Part shown: positions 10,278-17,811 of the stretch, piece after piece | Layout: each line of letters opens with the position of its first letter | Position numbering within the stretch: position 1 is the first letter of the stretch | DNA from: Collinsella sp. BA40 | Lineage (GTDB): Bacteria > Actinomycetota > Coriobacteriia > Coriobacteriales > Coriobacteriaceae | DNA length: 64,000 bases | Direction: 5' to 3' | Assembly: GCF_008014645.1 (NCBI RefSeq) | Contig: NZ_VOWY01000002.1 | Location: forward strand, 124,001 to 188,000 | Notes under the pieces: model-generated | What the model was told of the DNA's origin: nothing | The model's input: the letters and a program-made list of their open reading frames with translations, nothing else | Database searches by the model: none | Position numbers and translations under genes: made by a program

Positions 10278-10841
10278 ATGTCTGAGCTGATGAACGACGA
10301 GACGGCCGTTACCGAGGAGGCCTCGATTGATTTTGAGGTGCTTGCGGAGCGCTATAAGGCCGGCGAGGCACTTTCCGATGCCGAGCTCGATGCTATCGCC
10401 GATATCGCCGTTTCCATTCTGCGCGCCATTCTTGGACACTTCGATGCCGCCGACTCTCCCATCGATGAGTATGACGGTGATGAGGGCGAGCTGATCCTTG
10501 ACGTTACGGCTCCCGATCTTGCCGTCCTGATCGGTCGCCATGGTCGTACGCTTGAAGCTCTTCAGACCCTTTTCTCTCTGCTTGTGAGCAGGAAGCTCGG
10601 TTTTCGTTATCCGGTTGTTGTTGATGTCGAGGGATATAAGAGTCGCCGCCAGGATAAGGTTGTATCGATGGCGCTGTCTGCTGCCGCTCGTGCTTTGAGT
10701 CAGGGCCGGTCAGTGAAGCTTCCTCCTATGACCGCGTATGAGCGTCGTCTCGTCCATATCGCGCTTCGTGATAACACTGAGGTTGATACGCATTCCGAGG
10801 GTGTTGATCCCGAGCGCAGGGTTGTAATTCAGCCTCGTTAA
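10278..10841 (+). CDS. jag: Jag/KhpB-type KH-R3H RNA-binding protein
   Basis: The 187-residue protein has a central KH-type domain with LIGRHGRTLEALQTLFSLLV and a C-terminal R3H domain (MTAYERRLVHIALRDN) with the R-x-x-x-H core. Jag/KhpB proteins bind RNA and influence cell shape and division in other Gram-positives. The N-terminal 60 residues are acidic and not the usual Jag_N domain. It is last in the rpmH operon, followed by a strong terminator. Codons here already shift toward T/A in third position compared with yidC. Confidence 0.93.
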   Translation: MSELMNDETAVTEEASIDFEVLAERYKAGEALSDAELDAIADIAVSILRAILGHFDAADSPIDEYDGDEGELILDVTAPDLAVLIGRHGRTLEALQTLFSLLVSRKLGFRYPVVVDVEGYKSRRQDKVVSMALSAAARALSQGRSVKLPPMTAYERRLVHIALRDNTEVDTHSEGVDPERRVVIQPR

Positions 10842-10855
10842 GACAGGTTGTTTCC

Positions 10856-10888
10856 AAGGGGATGCTTACTGCATCCCCTTTCTTTTTG
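10856..10888 (+). terminator. Rho-independent terminator after jag
   Basis: The stem AAGGGGATGC pairs with GCATCCCCTT across a TTACT loop, followed by TCTTTTT. It closes the rpmH-jag operon. Confidence 0.9.
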
Positions 10889-10957
10889 TCTCTCCTGACT
10901 GAACTTCGTGTATCGTGGATTTCAGTCAGAGATTTTTGAAAGGAAGTGTTATTGCTC

Positions 10958-11722
10958 ATGCCCGCCGCTCGTACGATCGATCTCCAAGATTTTGAGATTG
11001 GACAGGATAGGTATGATCAGCTGCTCTCCTCCTTGAGCGCCCTTGTCGATGAGTCTGGTTTGTCGATCTCTAGAGATAAACTTGGGTTGTGCTTGGATCA
11101 TCTGCTGTACGTGTGCCAGGTTAATGAATATATCAACCTGACTCGCATTACCGATTTAGATGATGCCATTGTTCTCCATATCCTCGACTCCCTGCTTCTT
11201 GAATCCTATATTCCAGATTCTGTTGAACGAGTTCTCGATATGGGTACCGGTGCAGGCTTTCCAGGTATTCCGCTTGCTGCCACAACTGAGCTTGACTATG
11301 TTCTTCTTGATTCTGTTGGTAAGAAGATCAATGCGGTGAAAGCATTTGCAGAGAAGCTTCAGCTCGGCAATGTGGCTGCTGTCCATAGCAGACTTGAAGA
11401 TTACGCGCTTGAGGAGTCCGGGCGATTTGATTTGGTATGTGCTCGTGCTCTCGCATCTATGCCGGTTCTTGTTGAGTATGCTACACCTTTCTTACGCAAG
11501 GGCTCCTACCTGATGATTAGCAAGGGTAATCCTGAACAGTCCGAGATTGATGCCGGCAATGCAGCTGCAAGCATGTGCGGTCTTGAGCTTGTTTCTCATG
11601 ATGAGTTCGATCTCCCACGCGATCTTGGCCATCGCTCGATCTATCTGTATAAGTCCGTGCGGGCTCCAAAGGTTCAGCTTCCTCGGCCTTCTGGCACTGC
11701 GAAGAGGACTCCTCTCGCATAG
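10958..11722 (+). CDS. rsmG: 16S rRNA (guanine-N7) methyltransferase RsmG
   Basis: RsmG (GidB) methylates G527 of 16S rRNA using SAM. The Rossmann core is visible: VERVLDMGTGAGFPGIPLA (SAM-binding loop), YVLLDSVGKKINAVKAFAEK, and ARALASMPVLVEYATPFL. The upstream EYINLTRITDLDDAIVLHILDSLL is also characteristic. I chose the ATG at 10958; an in-frame TTG at 10952 lies at better spacing from AAAGGAA (10939-10945), and a GTG at 10946 is too close to it. The gene stands alone between two terminators, upstream of the parS tract. Confidence 0.94.
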   Translation: MPAARTIDLQDFEIGQDRYDQLLSSLSALVDESGLSISRDKLGLCLDHLLYVCQVNEYINLTRITDLDDAIVLHILDSLLLESYIPDSVERVLDMGTGAGFPGIPLAATTELDYVLLDSVGKKINAVKAFAEKLQLGNVAAVHSRLEDYALEESGRFDLVCARALASMPVLVEYATPFLRKGSYLMISKGNPEQSEIDAGNAAASMCGLELVSHDEFDLPRDLGHRSIYLYKSVRAPKVQLPRPSGTAKRTPLA

Positions 11723-11730
11723 TCTGCTTA

Positions 11731-11744
11731 GTTTCACGTGAAAC
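11731..11744. promoter_or_regulatory. parS site 1
   Basis: The perfect 14-bp palindrome GTTTCACGTGAAAC matches the parS core bound by ParB. It lies 8 bp after the rsmG stop, before its terminator. Confidence 0.9.
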
Positions 11745-11750
11745 ATTTTC

Positions 11751-11786
11751 ATGCCGGCTGTGGGAACGTCCATAGCCGGCATTTTT
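11751..11786 (+). terminator. Rho-independent terminator after rsmG
   Basis: The arms ATGCCGGCT and AGCCGGCAT, 14 nt apart, are followed by TTTTT. Confidence 0.85.
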
Positions 11787-12378
11787 GTGATTCGAGTTGT
11801 GCGTAATGATGTCTTTCAAGTTAGCGTTGCCGCTCGATAATTTGGAGCGCTTGCTTCAAATTGACATGTCTGCAGTTCCATCGCAAGCATTGCGTCAAAC
11901 TCTGGCTTAAATGCCATTTCGAAATATTAATAACCTGCGGTGTTATGATTATTTCAAACCACAGTGATGTTGCACGGTAGTTTTACTTGAGCTTGTGATT
12001 GTATTTCTAATGACTGCAGACTCCACAGTTGTTGATGTTGAGTCTGCTTAGTGTCGGTCAATATCGGTGGTTATCATTCCAATGGTATTTACTCAATCCA
12101 AGTATCTGTTTTGATCGCAATATGGTTGAATGTGTCTACGTATTCATGGAGGTAGTCGTTTGAGACCTCTGTTCGGAACAGCAGAACTCTATACTGTGTA
12201 TTAGTGTATGTCGATATAGTCGCTACTAATTGCTATTGTTGACTGATTTAGTTAACTTTATCCTTCCTTGTCGAGCTCTTCGGCTACATCGTGTCCGCTG
12301 ATTTCCGATATTCCGGTTATCGTAAGTCTGTAATACAACTGTCCACCATTGCTTGCGCTCTTTGCTTGTACAGCGTAT

Positions 12379-12392
12379 GTTTCACGTGAAAC
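12379..12392. promoter_or_regulatory. parS site 2
   Basis: Perfect GTTTCACGTGAAAC palindrome; the flanking bases (T on the left, C on the right) do not extend it. Confidence 0.9.
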
Positions 12393-12618
12393 CAATTCAA
12401 CGGACATCGTTAGAAACTGCCGAAATGATATAAATTATCGGTTTGCATATAATGATGCATGCAATATCTGTCAAATTCTGCTTGACAACATTAGTCGTAA
12501 GATGAATGGCGCTAATTCGACATGAATATTGTTTCTCAAGTCCCGCCATCCTTACTCCCTGTCTTTGAATGATATGGAATTTGACTCCGGATTTCTAAAC
12601 TCAGCTAACAGTTGATGC

Positions 12619-12654
12619 TGCTAGTAAGTGTTTCACGTGAAACACTTACTAGCA
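12619..12654. repeat. 36-bp perfect palindrome centred on parS site 3
   Basis: From 12619 to 12654 the left arm TGCTAGTAAGTGTTTCAC is exactly complementary to the right arm. The central 16 bp (12629-12644) are a perfect parS, TGTTTCACGTGAAACA. No T-run follows, so it does not look like a terminator. The extra 10 bp of symmetry on each side go beyond what ParB is known to need. Confidence 0.9.
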
Positions 12655-12780
12655 ACGCTGATGTTAGGTCTATATTCGACAATGGTGAGCTTGCTCGGCT
12701 TTCATTTCGGATGGATCACCATCTGACCGATTGTATTAAGTTCCGTCAAATTCTTACGTTGTACAGCTATGAATTGAGTT

Positions 12781-12794
12781 GTTTCACGTGAAAC
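12781..12794. promoter_or_regulatory. parS site 4
   Basis: Perfect core; the flanks extend the palindrome to 18 bp (12779-12796), so the full 16-bp TGTTTCACGTGAAACA consensus is present. Confidence 0.92.
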
Positions 12795-12917
12795 AATGAT
12801 ATTTGAATGACATCTGCTTCTGCATCTCGATGTATGCCACTGATACAACTGGAAGATCCGAAGTGGTCTTGGAATCAATCTGGCAGCTTTGCGTACTTGT
12901 GAGTCACTGCACATAAT

Positions 12918-12931
12918 GTTTCACGTGAAAC
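12918..12931. promoter_or_regulatory. parS site 5
   Basis: Perfect GTTTCACGTGAAAC palindrome in the gene-free tract. Confidence 0.9.
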
Positions 12932-13208
12932 TATGTCTGCTTATTACTTTTTTCAGTAAAACCGGATAAGTTGGCAGTAAAAGTGGCGGCCAGCATCCTA
13001 AGCCGAATATAACTCGTAAGATTGATTTGTAAGTCACCATGGTGATTACTGATACGCTTATTGTTATAAGGCATTTTGAGCAGCACATTATGTGGTTGAC
13101 AGCTACTACGGACCGTTTTCGCTTTCCTCACGTAAGACTATTGCATTTAGCCTGAGATTTGTTGTTGGATGATGATTCATGAGGAAACAGAGTCTAGAAT
13201 GTGAGATA

Positions 13209-13222
13209 GTTTCACGTGAAAC
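13209..13222. promoter_or_regulatory. parS site 6, just upstream of parA
   Basis: Perfect GTTTCACGTGAAAC palindrome 41 bp before the parA start. ParB bound here could also affect parAB expression; this is inferred from position. Confidence 0.9.
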
Positions 13223-13262
13223 AATTCATGTTGAACAGGAAAATACAGGTTAGGAGCGGTGC

Positions 13263-14063
13263 GTGACCTATAAAGACGTAAAGCGATCCAAGGCTGAGAA
13301 GGATACGCGCATAATTGCGATTATCAATCAAAAAGGCGGCGTTGGAAAGTCAACTACTGCGGTAAACCTTGCTGCTGCCCTCGGTGTTCAAAACAAAAAA
13401 GTCCTGATTGTTGATTTTGACCCGCAGGGCAACACGACGAGTGGCTTTGGAATCGATAAAGAGCGGCTTTCGCAGTGTGTCTATGATGCAATTCTGAACG
13501 ATGTTCCTGCGGAGGAAATCATTCAGGATACCCCTTGCAAGCGCGTGTTTGTGGTTCCAGCAACTATTCAGCTTGCTGGTGCAGAAATCGAGCTCGTAAG
13601 CGCCATTGCTCGCGAGACGCGTTTGAAAGATATGATAGATCCAATTCGCGACGAGTTCGATTTCATCTTTATCGATTGTCCTCCTTCGCTTGGACTGCTT
13701 ACGATCAATGCGCTTGCTGCCGCGGATAGTGTGCTCATTCCGATTCAGTGTGAATACTATGCTCTTGAAGGTGTGACAAAGCTCCTTGAATCGATGCGCA
13801 TGGTTAAGGGCAGGATCAATAAATCCTTGGATACGTTCGGAATTCTGCTCACGATGTATGATTCCCGAACTTCTCTCTCGAATCAGGTCGTTGAGGAGGT
13901 TCGCAATTACTTTGGTAACTTGACATTTAAGACTTTGATTCCGCGCTCAGTAAAGATTTCTGAGGCTCCTTCCTATGGTCTTCCGGTTACGAAGTATTCT
14001 CCATCCAATAAGGGTGCGCGAGCATACGTGAGTCTTGCAAGGGAGGTAATCCGTCGTGCCTAG
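13263..14063 (+). CDS. parA: Chromosome partitioning ATPase ParA/Soj
   Basis: ParA binds DNA as an ATP dimer and moves ParB-parS complexes. The 266-residue protein has the deviant Walker A INQKGGVGKSTT (about residues 21-32), FDPQGNTTSG and the Walker B-like FIFIDCPPSLGLLTINAL. The start is GTG preceded by TAGGAG at 5-nt spacing. The start of parB overlaps the end of parA by 8 bp. Third-position T/A is frequent compared with distant genes. Confidence 0.97.
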   Translation: MTYKDVKRSKAEKDTRIIAIINQKGGVGKSTTAVNLAAALGVQNKKVLIVDFDPQGNTTSGFGIDKERLSQCVYDAILNDVPAEEIIQDTPCKRVFVVPATIQLAGAEIELVSAIARETRLKDMIDPIRDEFDFIFIDCPPSLGLLTINALAAADSVLIPIQCEYYALEGVTKLLESMRMVKGRINKSLDTFGILLTMYDSRTSLSNQVVEEVRNYFGNLTFKTLIPRSVKISEAPSYGLPVTKYSPSNKGARAYVSLAREVIRRA

Positions 14064-14928
14064 TCCGAAGAAAAAACCAGCTCTTGGCCGTGGTCTTGGT
14101 TCTTTGATGGGCGAAGCCCAGTCGGAGACTGGCTTTAGCGCTTCAGCGGATCAGAAACTATCTATTGATGAGATTAAACCAAATCCAAATCAGCCTCGTA
14201 CCCACTTCAATGAGACCGAGCTTGAGGAGCTGAGTGAATCAATTCGCGAACATGGGGTGCTTCAGCCCCTGTTGGTTCGTAAAAAGGGTTCCTTCTACGA
14301 GATCATTGCTGGCGAGCGAAGGTATCAGGCATCGCTGATGGCGGGGCTTACTGAGCTTCCGGTGATTATCAAGGATGTTGATGACCAGGCGGTTATGGAG
14401 ATTGCTCTGATTGAGAATCTTCAGCGCTCTGATTTGAATCCAATTGAGGAGGCGCGTGGCTATAAGCAGCTGTTGAAGGCGAGCGGTATGACTCAGGAAG
14501 CTCTGTCGAAGGCTGTGTCAAAGTCTCGCTCGAGCATAACTAATTCGCTCCGTCTTCTTGATCTTCCCGATACAGTTCAGCAATACCTCTATGACGGAAA
14601 GCTTACGGCAGGTCATGCGCGCGCGATTCTGGCCGTCCCGTTCGATGATCAACGGATCAAGCTGGCTGACAAGGTTGTAGCTGAGGGTTTGTCAGTTCGT
14701 GCGACCGAAAACCTTGCTCCATTGTTTTCTGTCGGCGATGTGCCGCGGACGCCACGACCCGTCACACCTCAGTCGTATAAGAAAGCTGCTCGCTACCTGA
14801 GGCAGGTATTCAATACGAATGTGCGTGTGAAATCGACGCGAGGTAAAAATAAGATTGAGATTGAATTCAAGGATGAAGAAGAGCTGAGCAGGATTCTTTC
14901 GCAGGTTATTGAAGGCGATGACGAATGA
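14056..14928 (+). CDS. parB: Chromosome partitioning protein ParB/Spo0J
   Basis: ParB is a CTP-dependent clamp that loads at parS and spreads along DNA. The 290-residue protein shows the N-terminal ParA-stimulating basic/Gly stretch (KKKPALGRGLGSLMG), the CTP-binding motifs IIAGERRYQAS and ENLQRSDLNPIEEA, a helix-turn-helix (QEALSKAVSKSRSSITNSLRLL) and a C-terminal dimerisation segment ending with an acidic tail. The start is GTG, overlapping parA. The cognate sites lie directly upstream. Confidence 0.97.
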   Translation: MPSPKKKPALGRGLGSLMGEAQSETGFSASADQKLSIDEIKPNPNQPRTHFNETELEELSESIREHGVLQPLLVRKKGSFYEIIAGERRYQASLMAGLTELPVIIKDVDDQAVMEIALIENLQRSDLNPIEEARGYKQLLKASGMTQEALSKAVSKSRSSITNSLRLLDLPDTVQQYLYDGKLTAGHARAILAVPFDDQRIKLADKVVAEGLSVRATENLAPLFSVGDVPRTPRPVTPQSYKKAARYLRQVFNTNVRVKSTRGKNKIEIEFKDEEELSRILSQVIEGDDE

Positions 14929-15185
14929 TGCGTACGACAGCAAGAGAGATCGCCGTATTCGCTATAACAGCGTTGGTTGTTGCCGGCGCTGCTGCGGCGA
15001 CCGTCGTGGCATGTGATCAAGAGGTTCGAGATAGTTTGAAATCTCTATTCAGTAAGGCGCGAGGCGAGTCGAAGGCGGCCGCAGATACATTTACCGAGGA
15101 TATGATGTTGAAGAAGGCTCGGCTTAGGAACGATCCTTCGATTAATCAGTCCTGGACTGAAGGCCAGTGGGAAACCATCAGTTAA
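14925..15185 (+). CDS. Small membrane protein coupled to parB
   Basis: I do not recognise this 86-residue protein. Residues about 8-30 (IAVFAITALVVAGAAAATVV) form one membrane segment, followed by a basic/acidic helix-prone region (QEVRDSLKSLFSKARGESKA) and a tail ending SWTEGQWETIS. The start codons ATGATG (14925 and 14928) overlap the parB stop (ATGA), so translation is very likely coupled to parB. Placement suggests a link between segregation and the membrane, but no known family supports that. It may be specific to this bacterial class. Confidence 0.75.
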   Translation: MMRTTAREIAVFAITALVVAGAAAATVVACDQEVRDSLKSLFSKARGESKAAADTFTEDMMLKKARLRNDPSINQSWTEGQWETIS

Positions 15186-15251
15186 TTAGGTACCGAACAA
15201 ATTGCTTGGTGATCGGATTGCTGCGGCGATTGGATGCTATCCCGGACTATG

Positions 15252-15279
15252 AGAAGAGCTGCCAATTGGCAGCTCTTCT
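15252..15279 (+). terminator. Hairpin after the parAB operon
   Basis: A 28-bp perfect palindrome (arms AGAAGAGCTGCCAA and its complement) folds into a strong hairpin. The following bases GTTCTAT are a weak T-tract. Probably the parAB terminator. Confidence 0.65.
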
Positions 15280-15586
15280 GTTCTATACGAGGGTCTAGCC
15301 GTTCAGACGTGTCTCACTGAGTAGTTGCAGGATTCGGAAATGACACAGTGAGATGATGGTTCAGGTCGAGAGGGGCTTGGCTGGATGGTGACAAAGGAGC
15401 CCGAGTAGATGTAAAATGCAACTAAAGGTGAGGCATAACTGAAAGCATGATGGGTTCTTCCTGCCATCGAATGCGGGCGCCTCGCAACGCCGGTTTGAAC
15501 AACGTGGTGTCCCTACCGGCGGTTATGTAGTGTTCCCCTATTCTTTACGCTCGTGATCGGAGCCCTTCCAAAGGCTTCGAGCGAGA

Positions 15587-15613
15587 CAAAAAAAACGGGG
15601 CCCGAAGGCCCCG
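15587..15613 (-). terminator. Rho-independent terminator of rlmN
   Basis: On the minus strand CGGGGCC, a TTCG tetraloop and GGCCCCG are followed by eight T residues. It lies 31 bp beyond the rlmN stop. Confidence 0.95.
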
Positions 15614-15616
15614 AAT

Positions 15617-15630
15617 GTTTCATGTGAAAC
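15617..15630. promoter_or_regulatory. Degenerate parS site
   Basis: GTTTCATGTGAAAC has one change at the central CG of the parS core. It sits between the rlmN stop and its terminator, 2.4 kb from the main cluster. ParB affinity for such variants is usually reduced. Confidence 0.55.
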
Positions 15631-15644
15631 GGTGTCTGCTCGTG

Positions 15645-16712
15645 TTAAGCGTTCGGCAGAATGATCTTCTTTGCGGAGTTGCGCCGCTGCTTGAGCTGGC
15701 CGCATGCGGCGTCGATATCGCCACCCCTAGAGTGGCGCACGGTGGTCTCCACGCCATACATGGTGAGTCGGCGCTGGAGGGTCTCAACCTTTTCCATCGG
15801 CGAGGGCTTGAGGGGGCTGTCAGGGATGTCGTTGAGCTGAATCAGGTTGACGTGGCACAGGGTTCCCGTGCAGAACTCGATAAGAGCTTCCATTTCGGGA
15901 TTGTTGTCGTTTACGCCGTCGATCATAGCGTATTCGTACGTCGGACGACGCCCGGTCTTCTCAACGTACTGCTGAATGGCCTCGTGCAGGCGCGGCAGCG
16001 TGTATTTCTTAACGCCGGGCATCAGCTTGTTGCGGGTGCTCTGAACGGCGGAGTGCAGTGAGATGGCAAGGGTGAACTGTTCGGGAAGCTCGGCAAAACG
16101 CTTGATGCCAGGGATAATTCCGCAGGTAGAAACCGTGAGATGGCGCGCACCAATCTCGAGGCCGCCCGGTGCGTTGAGCATGCGCAAGGCATCGACGACA
16201 TTGTCGAAGTTCATAAAGGGCTCGCCCTGACCCATGAAGACGACGCTGGTCACGCGCTCGCCGAAATCGTGAGCAACGTGCAGGACCTGGTCGACCATCT
16301 CCTGGGCCGTGAGGGAGCACGTGAGGCCCGCAAGACCGGTGGCGCAGAAGGCACAGCCCATGGAGCAGCCCGCCTGAGATGAGATGCACACGGCGAGCTT
16401 GTTGCGAGAGGGCATGCCGACGGTTTCAACGGACGTCCCATCGCTGAACTGGAGGAGATACTTGCGAGAACCGTCCTTGGATACCTGTTTGGCGATCTCA
16501 ACAGGCGTGTTGAAAGAGAATCGCTCGGAGAGCTGCTCGCGGAAAGCCTTCGGGAGGTTCGTCATCTCATCGAAGGAGCATACGTTCTTCTCGAAGATCC
16601 ACTCTTTCAGCTGCTTCGCTCGGAAGGCGGGCTGACCGAGTTCGCTGGTGAGCTCGGAGAGGTCTTCGATGGAGAGCGAGCGAATATCGCGCAGCGGTTT
16701 TGTACGTTCCAT
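15645..16712 (-). CDS. rlmN: Dual-specificity RNA methyltransferase RlmN
   Basis: RlmN is a radical SAM enzyme that makes 2-methyladenosine in 23S rRNA (A2503) and some tRNAs. The 355-residue protein has the CxxxCxxC cluster motif (C116, C120, C123 in AGCSMGCAFCATG), VVFMGQGEPFMNFDNV, STCGIIPGI, LAISLHSAVQSTRNKLMPG and the C-terminal catalytic Cys in RHSRGGDIDAACGQL. The start is followed by MERTKPLRDIRSLSIEDL, a normal RlmN N-terminus. It is divergent from ddl. Confidence 0.97.
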   Translation of the reverse strand: MERTKPLRDIRSLSIEDLSELTSELGQPAFRAKQLKEWIFEKNVCSFDEMTNLPKAFREQLSERFSFNTPVEIAKQVSKDGSRKYLLQFSDGTSVETVGMPSRNKLAVCISSQAGCSMGCAFCATGLAGLTCSLTAQEMVDQVLHVAHDFGERVTSVVFMGQGEPFMNFDNVVDALRMLNAPGGLEIGARHLTVSTCGIIPGIKRFAELPEQFTLAISLHSAVQSTRNKLMPGVKKYTLPRLHEAIQQYVEKTGRRPTYEYAMIDGVNDNNPEMEALIEFCTGTLCHVNLIQLNDIPDSPLKPSPMEKVETLQRRLTMYGVETTVRHSRGGDIDAACGQLKQRRNSAKKIILPNA

Positions 16713-16851
16713 TTGGAGCCTTTCGGAAGGGGGAAACGAGTTGGTTCCTTATACAATAAGGTATCTGTAGCTATAACGGGGCGCACTCGATATCCGTATG
16801 GAAAAAATGCAGGATATCGCCGTCTTTTCGTATGAGATGGAGGACAGAGAG

Positions 16852-17811
16852 ATGGGTTTGGTGGCTAGGGAAGACGCACGTATTGCCGTTCTGGCGGGCG
16901 GCAGCTCGAGTGAACGCGATATCTCGCTTGCATCGGGCGGCAACGTCGTCGCGGCTTTGCAAGAGGCGGGCTTCGGCTATGTCGAGCTCGTCGACCCGGC
17001 ATCTGATGACTTCGTTCACCATCTTGCCGACGGCTCGTTTGACGCCGCGTTCATCGCCATGCACGGCGCCGGAGGTGAGGATGGTAAGATTCAGAGCCTG
17101 CTCGAGTATCTTGGTATCCCCTACACCGGTTCCGACGTCACCGCAAGCGCGTGCGCTGCCGATAAGGACCTTTCCAAGCTTCTGTATGCTCGGGCGGGTA
17201 TCCCCATCGCGCCCGGCGTTACGCTCAAGCAGGGCGATACGATCGACGTGGACGAAATCCTCTCTGTCGTTGGCGAGAAATGTTTCGTGAAACCTGCCGT
17301 GAACGGCTCGAGCTATGGCATTACGTACGTGAAGCGCGCCGAGGATCTGCTTCCCGCAATTGAGTATGCCTTCACGTTCGACACCAAGGTGCTCGTCGAG
17401 CGCAAGGTGGAGGGCGTTGAGATCACGGTGGGCGTGTATGGCGGCAGCAGCGTCGAGGCGCTGCCGATCGTCGAGATCCTGCAGCAGGAAGACGCCGAGT
17501 TCTTTGACCTGCGTGTGAAGTACATCTCCCCCGATAAGATTCATCGTATCCCGGCTCAGATTTCCGAAGCTGATTACGCCCGCGCCCAGGAGCTGGCATG
17601 CCGAGCCCATCGTGCCCTGGGATGCTTCGGCCTGTCGCGCAGCGACTTCATCGTGTCGGCCGACGGTCCGGTGATCCTTGAGACCAATACCATCCCCGGC
17701 ATGACGGATACCTCACTGTTCCCCGATGAGATTCGCCATACGGACCACCTGGTGTTCCCGGAGGTCTGTGCGAGCCTGGTCGAGATGGCCGTCGAGCGAA
17801 GCGAGCAGTAA
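16852..17811 (+). CDS. ddl: D-alanine--D-alanine ligase
   Basis: Ddl joins two D-alanines with ATP for peptidoglycan precursors. Seen: RIAVLAGGSSSERDISLASG at the N-terminus, AMHGAGGEDGKIQSLLEYLG and IPYTGSDVTASA, the ATP-grasp region CFVKPAVNGSSYGI, and LETNTIPGMTDTSLFPDE at the C-terminus. I chose ATG 16852 because GGAGGA lies 7 nt upstream and 319 residues is normal length. An in-frame ATG at 16798 would add 18 residues that do not resemble the family. The stop overlaps the helicase start (TAATG). Confidence 0.95.
   Translation: MGLVAREDARIAVLAGGSSSERDISLASGGNVVAALQEAGFGYVELVDPASDDFVHHLADGSFDAAFIAMHGAGGEDGKIQSLLEYLGIPYTGSDVTASACAADKDLSKLLYARAGIPIAPGVTLKQGDTIDVDEILSVVGEKCFVKPAVNGSSYGITYVKRAEDLLPAIEYAFTFDTKVLVERKVEGVEITVGVYGGSSVEALPIVEILQQEDAEFFDLRVKYISPDKIHRIPAQISEADYARAQELACRAHRALGCFGLSRSDFIVSADGPVILETNTIPGMTDTSLFPDEIRHTDHLVFPEVCASLVEMAVERSEQ

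Larger units (their letters stand above)
11787..13262. other. AT-rich gene-free tract carrying five parS sites
   Basis: These 1476 bp between rsmG and parA have no convincing gene: stops are frequent in all frames and the few short frames lack an RBS and known motifs. Base composition is clearly more AT-rich than the rest of the window. Five perfect GTTTCACGTGAAAC palindromes lie at 12379, 12630, 12781, 12918 and 13209, with spacings of about 251, 151, 137 and 291 bp. With the site at 11731 this makes six perfect sites in 1.5 kb. I read it as a centromere-like ParB-loading region. It must also hold the parA promoter, which I could not pin down. Confidence 0.8.
15186..15644. other. Intergenic region between parB operon and rlmN
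   Basis: No gene was found. The region holds a hairpin after the parB operon (15252-15279), the rlmN terminator on the other strand (15587-15613) and a degenerate parS (15617-15630). Between them, at about 15380-15560, is a stretch with a 7-bp inverted repeat (CGCCGGT 15488-15494, ACCGGCG 15515-15521), which could be a structured RNA. Confidence 0.5.

Noticed and set aside
12619-12654. 36-bp palindrome as a transcription terminator
   Set aside because: No T-run on either side and no gene ends nearby; the parS core explains the centre.
12702-13131. Short open frames of 70 and 66 codons in the parS tract
   Set aside because: They run through parS palindromes, lack an RBS, and their codon use does not resemble the neighbours.
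17281-17295. parS-like TGTTTCGTGAAAC in ddl
   Set aside because: It lacks two central bases of the palindrome, so spacing is wrong for ParB, and it is within conserved ddl codons.
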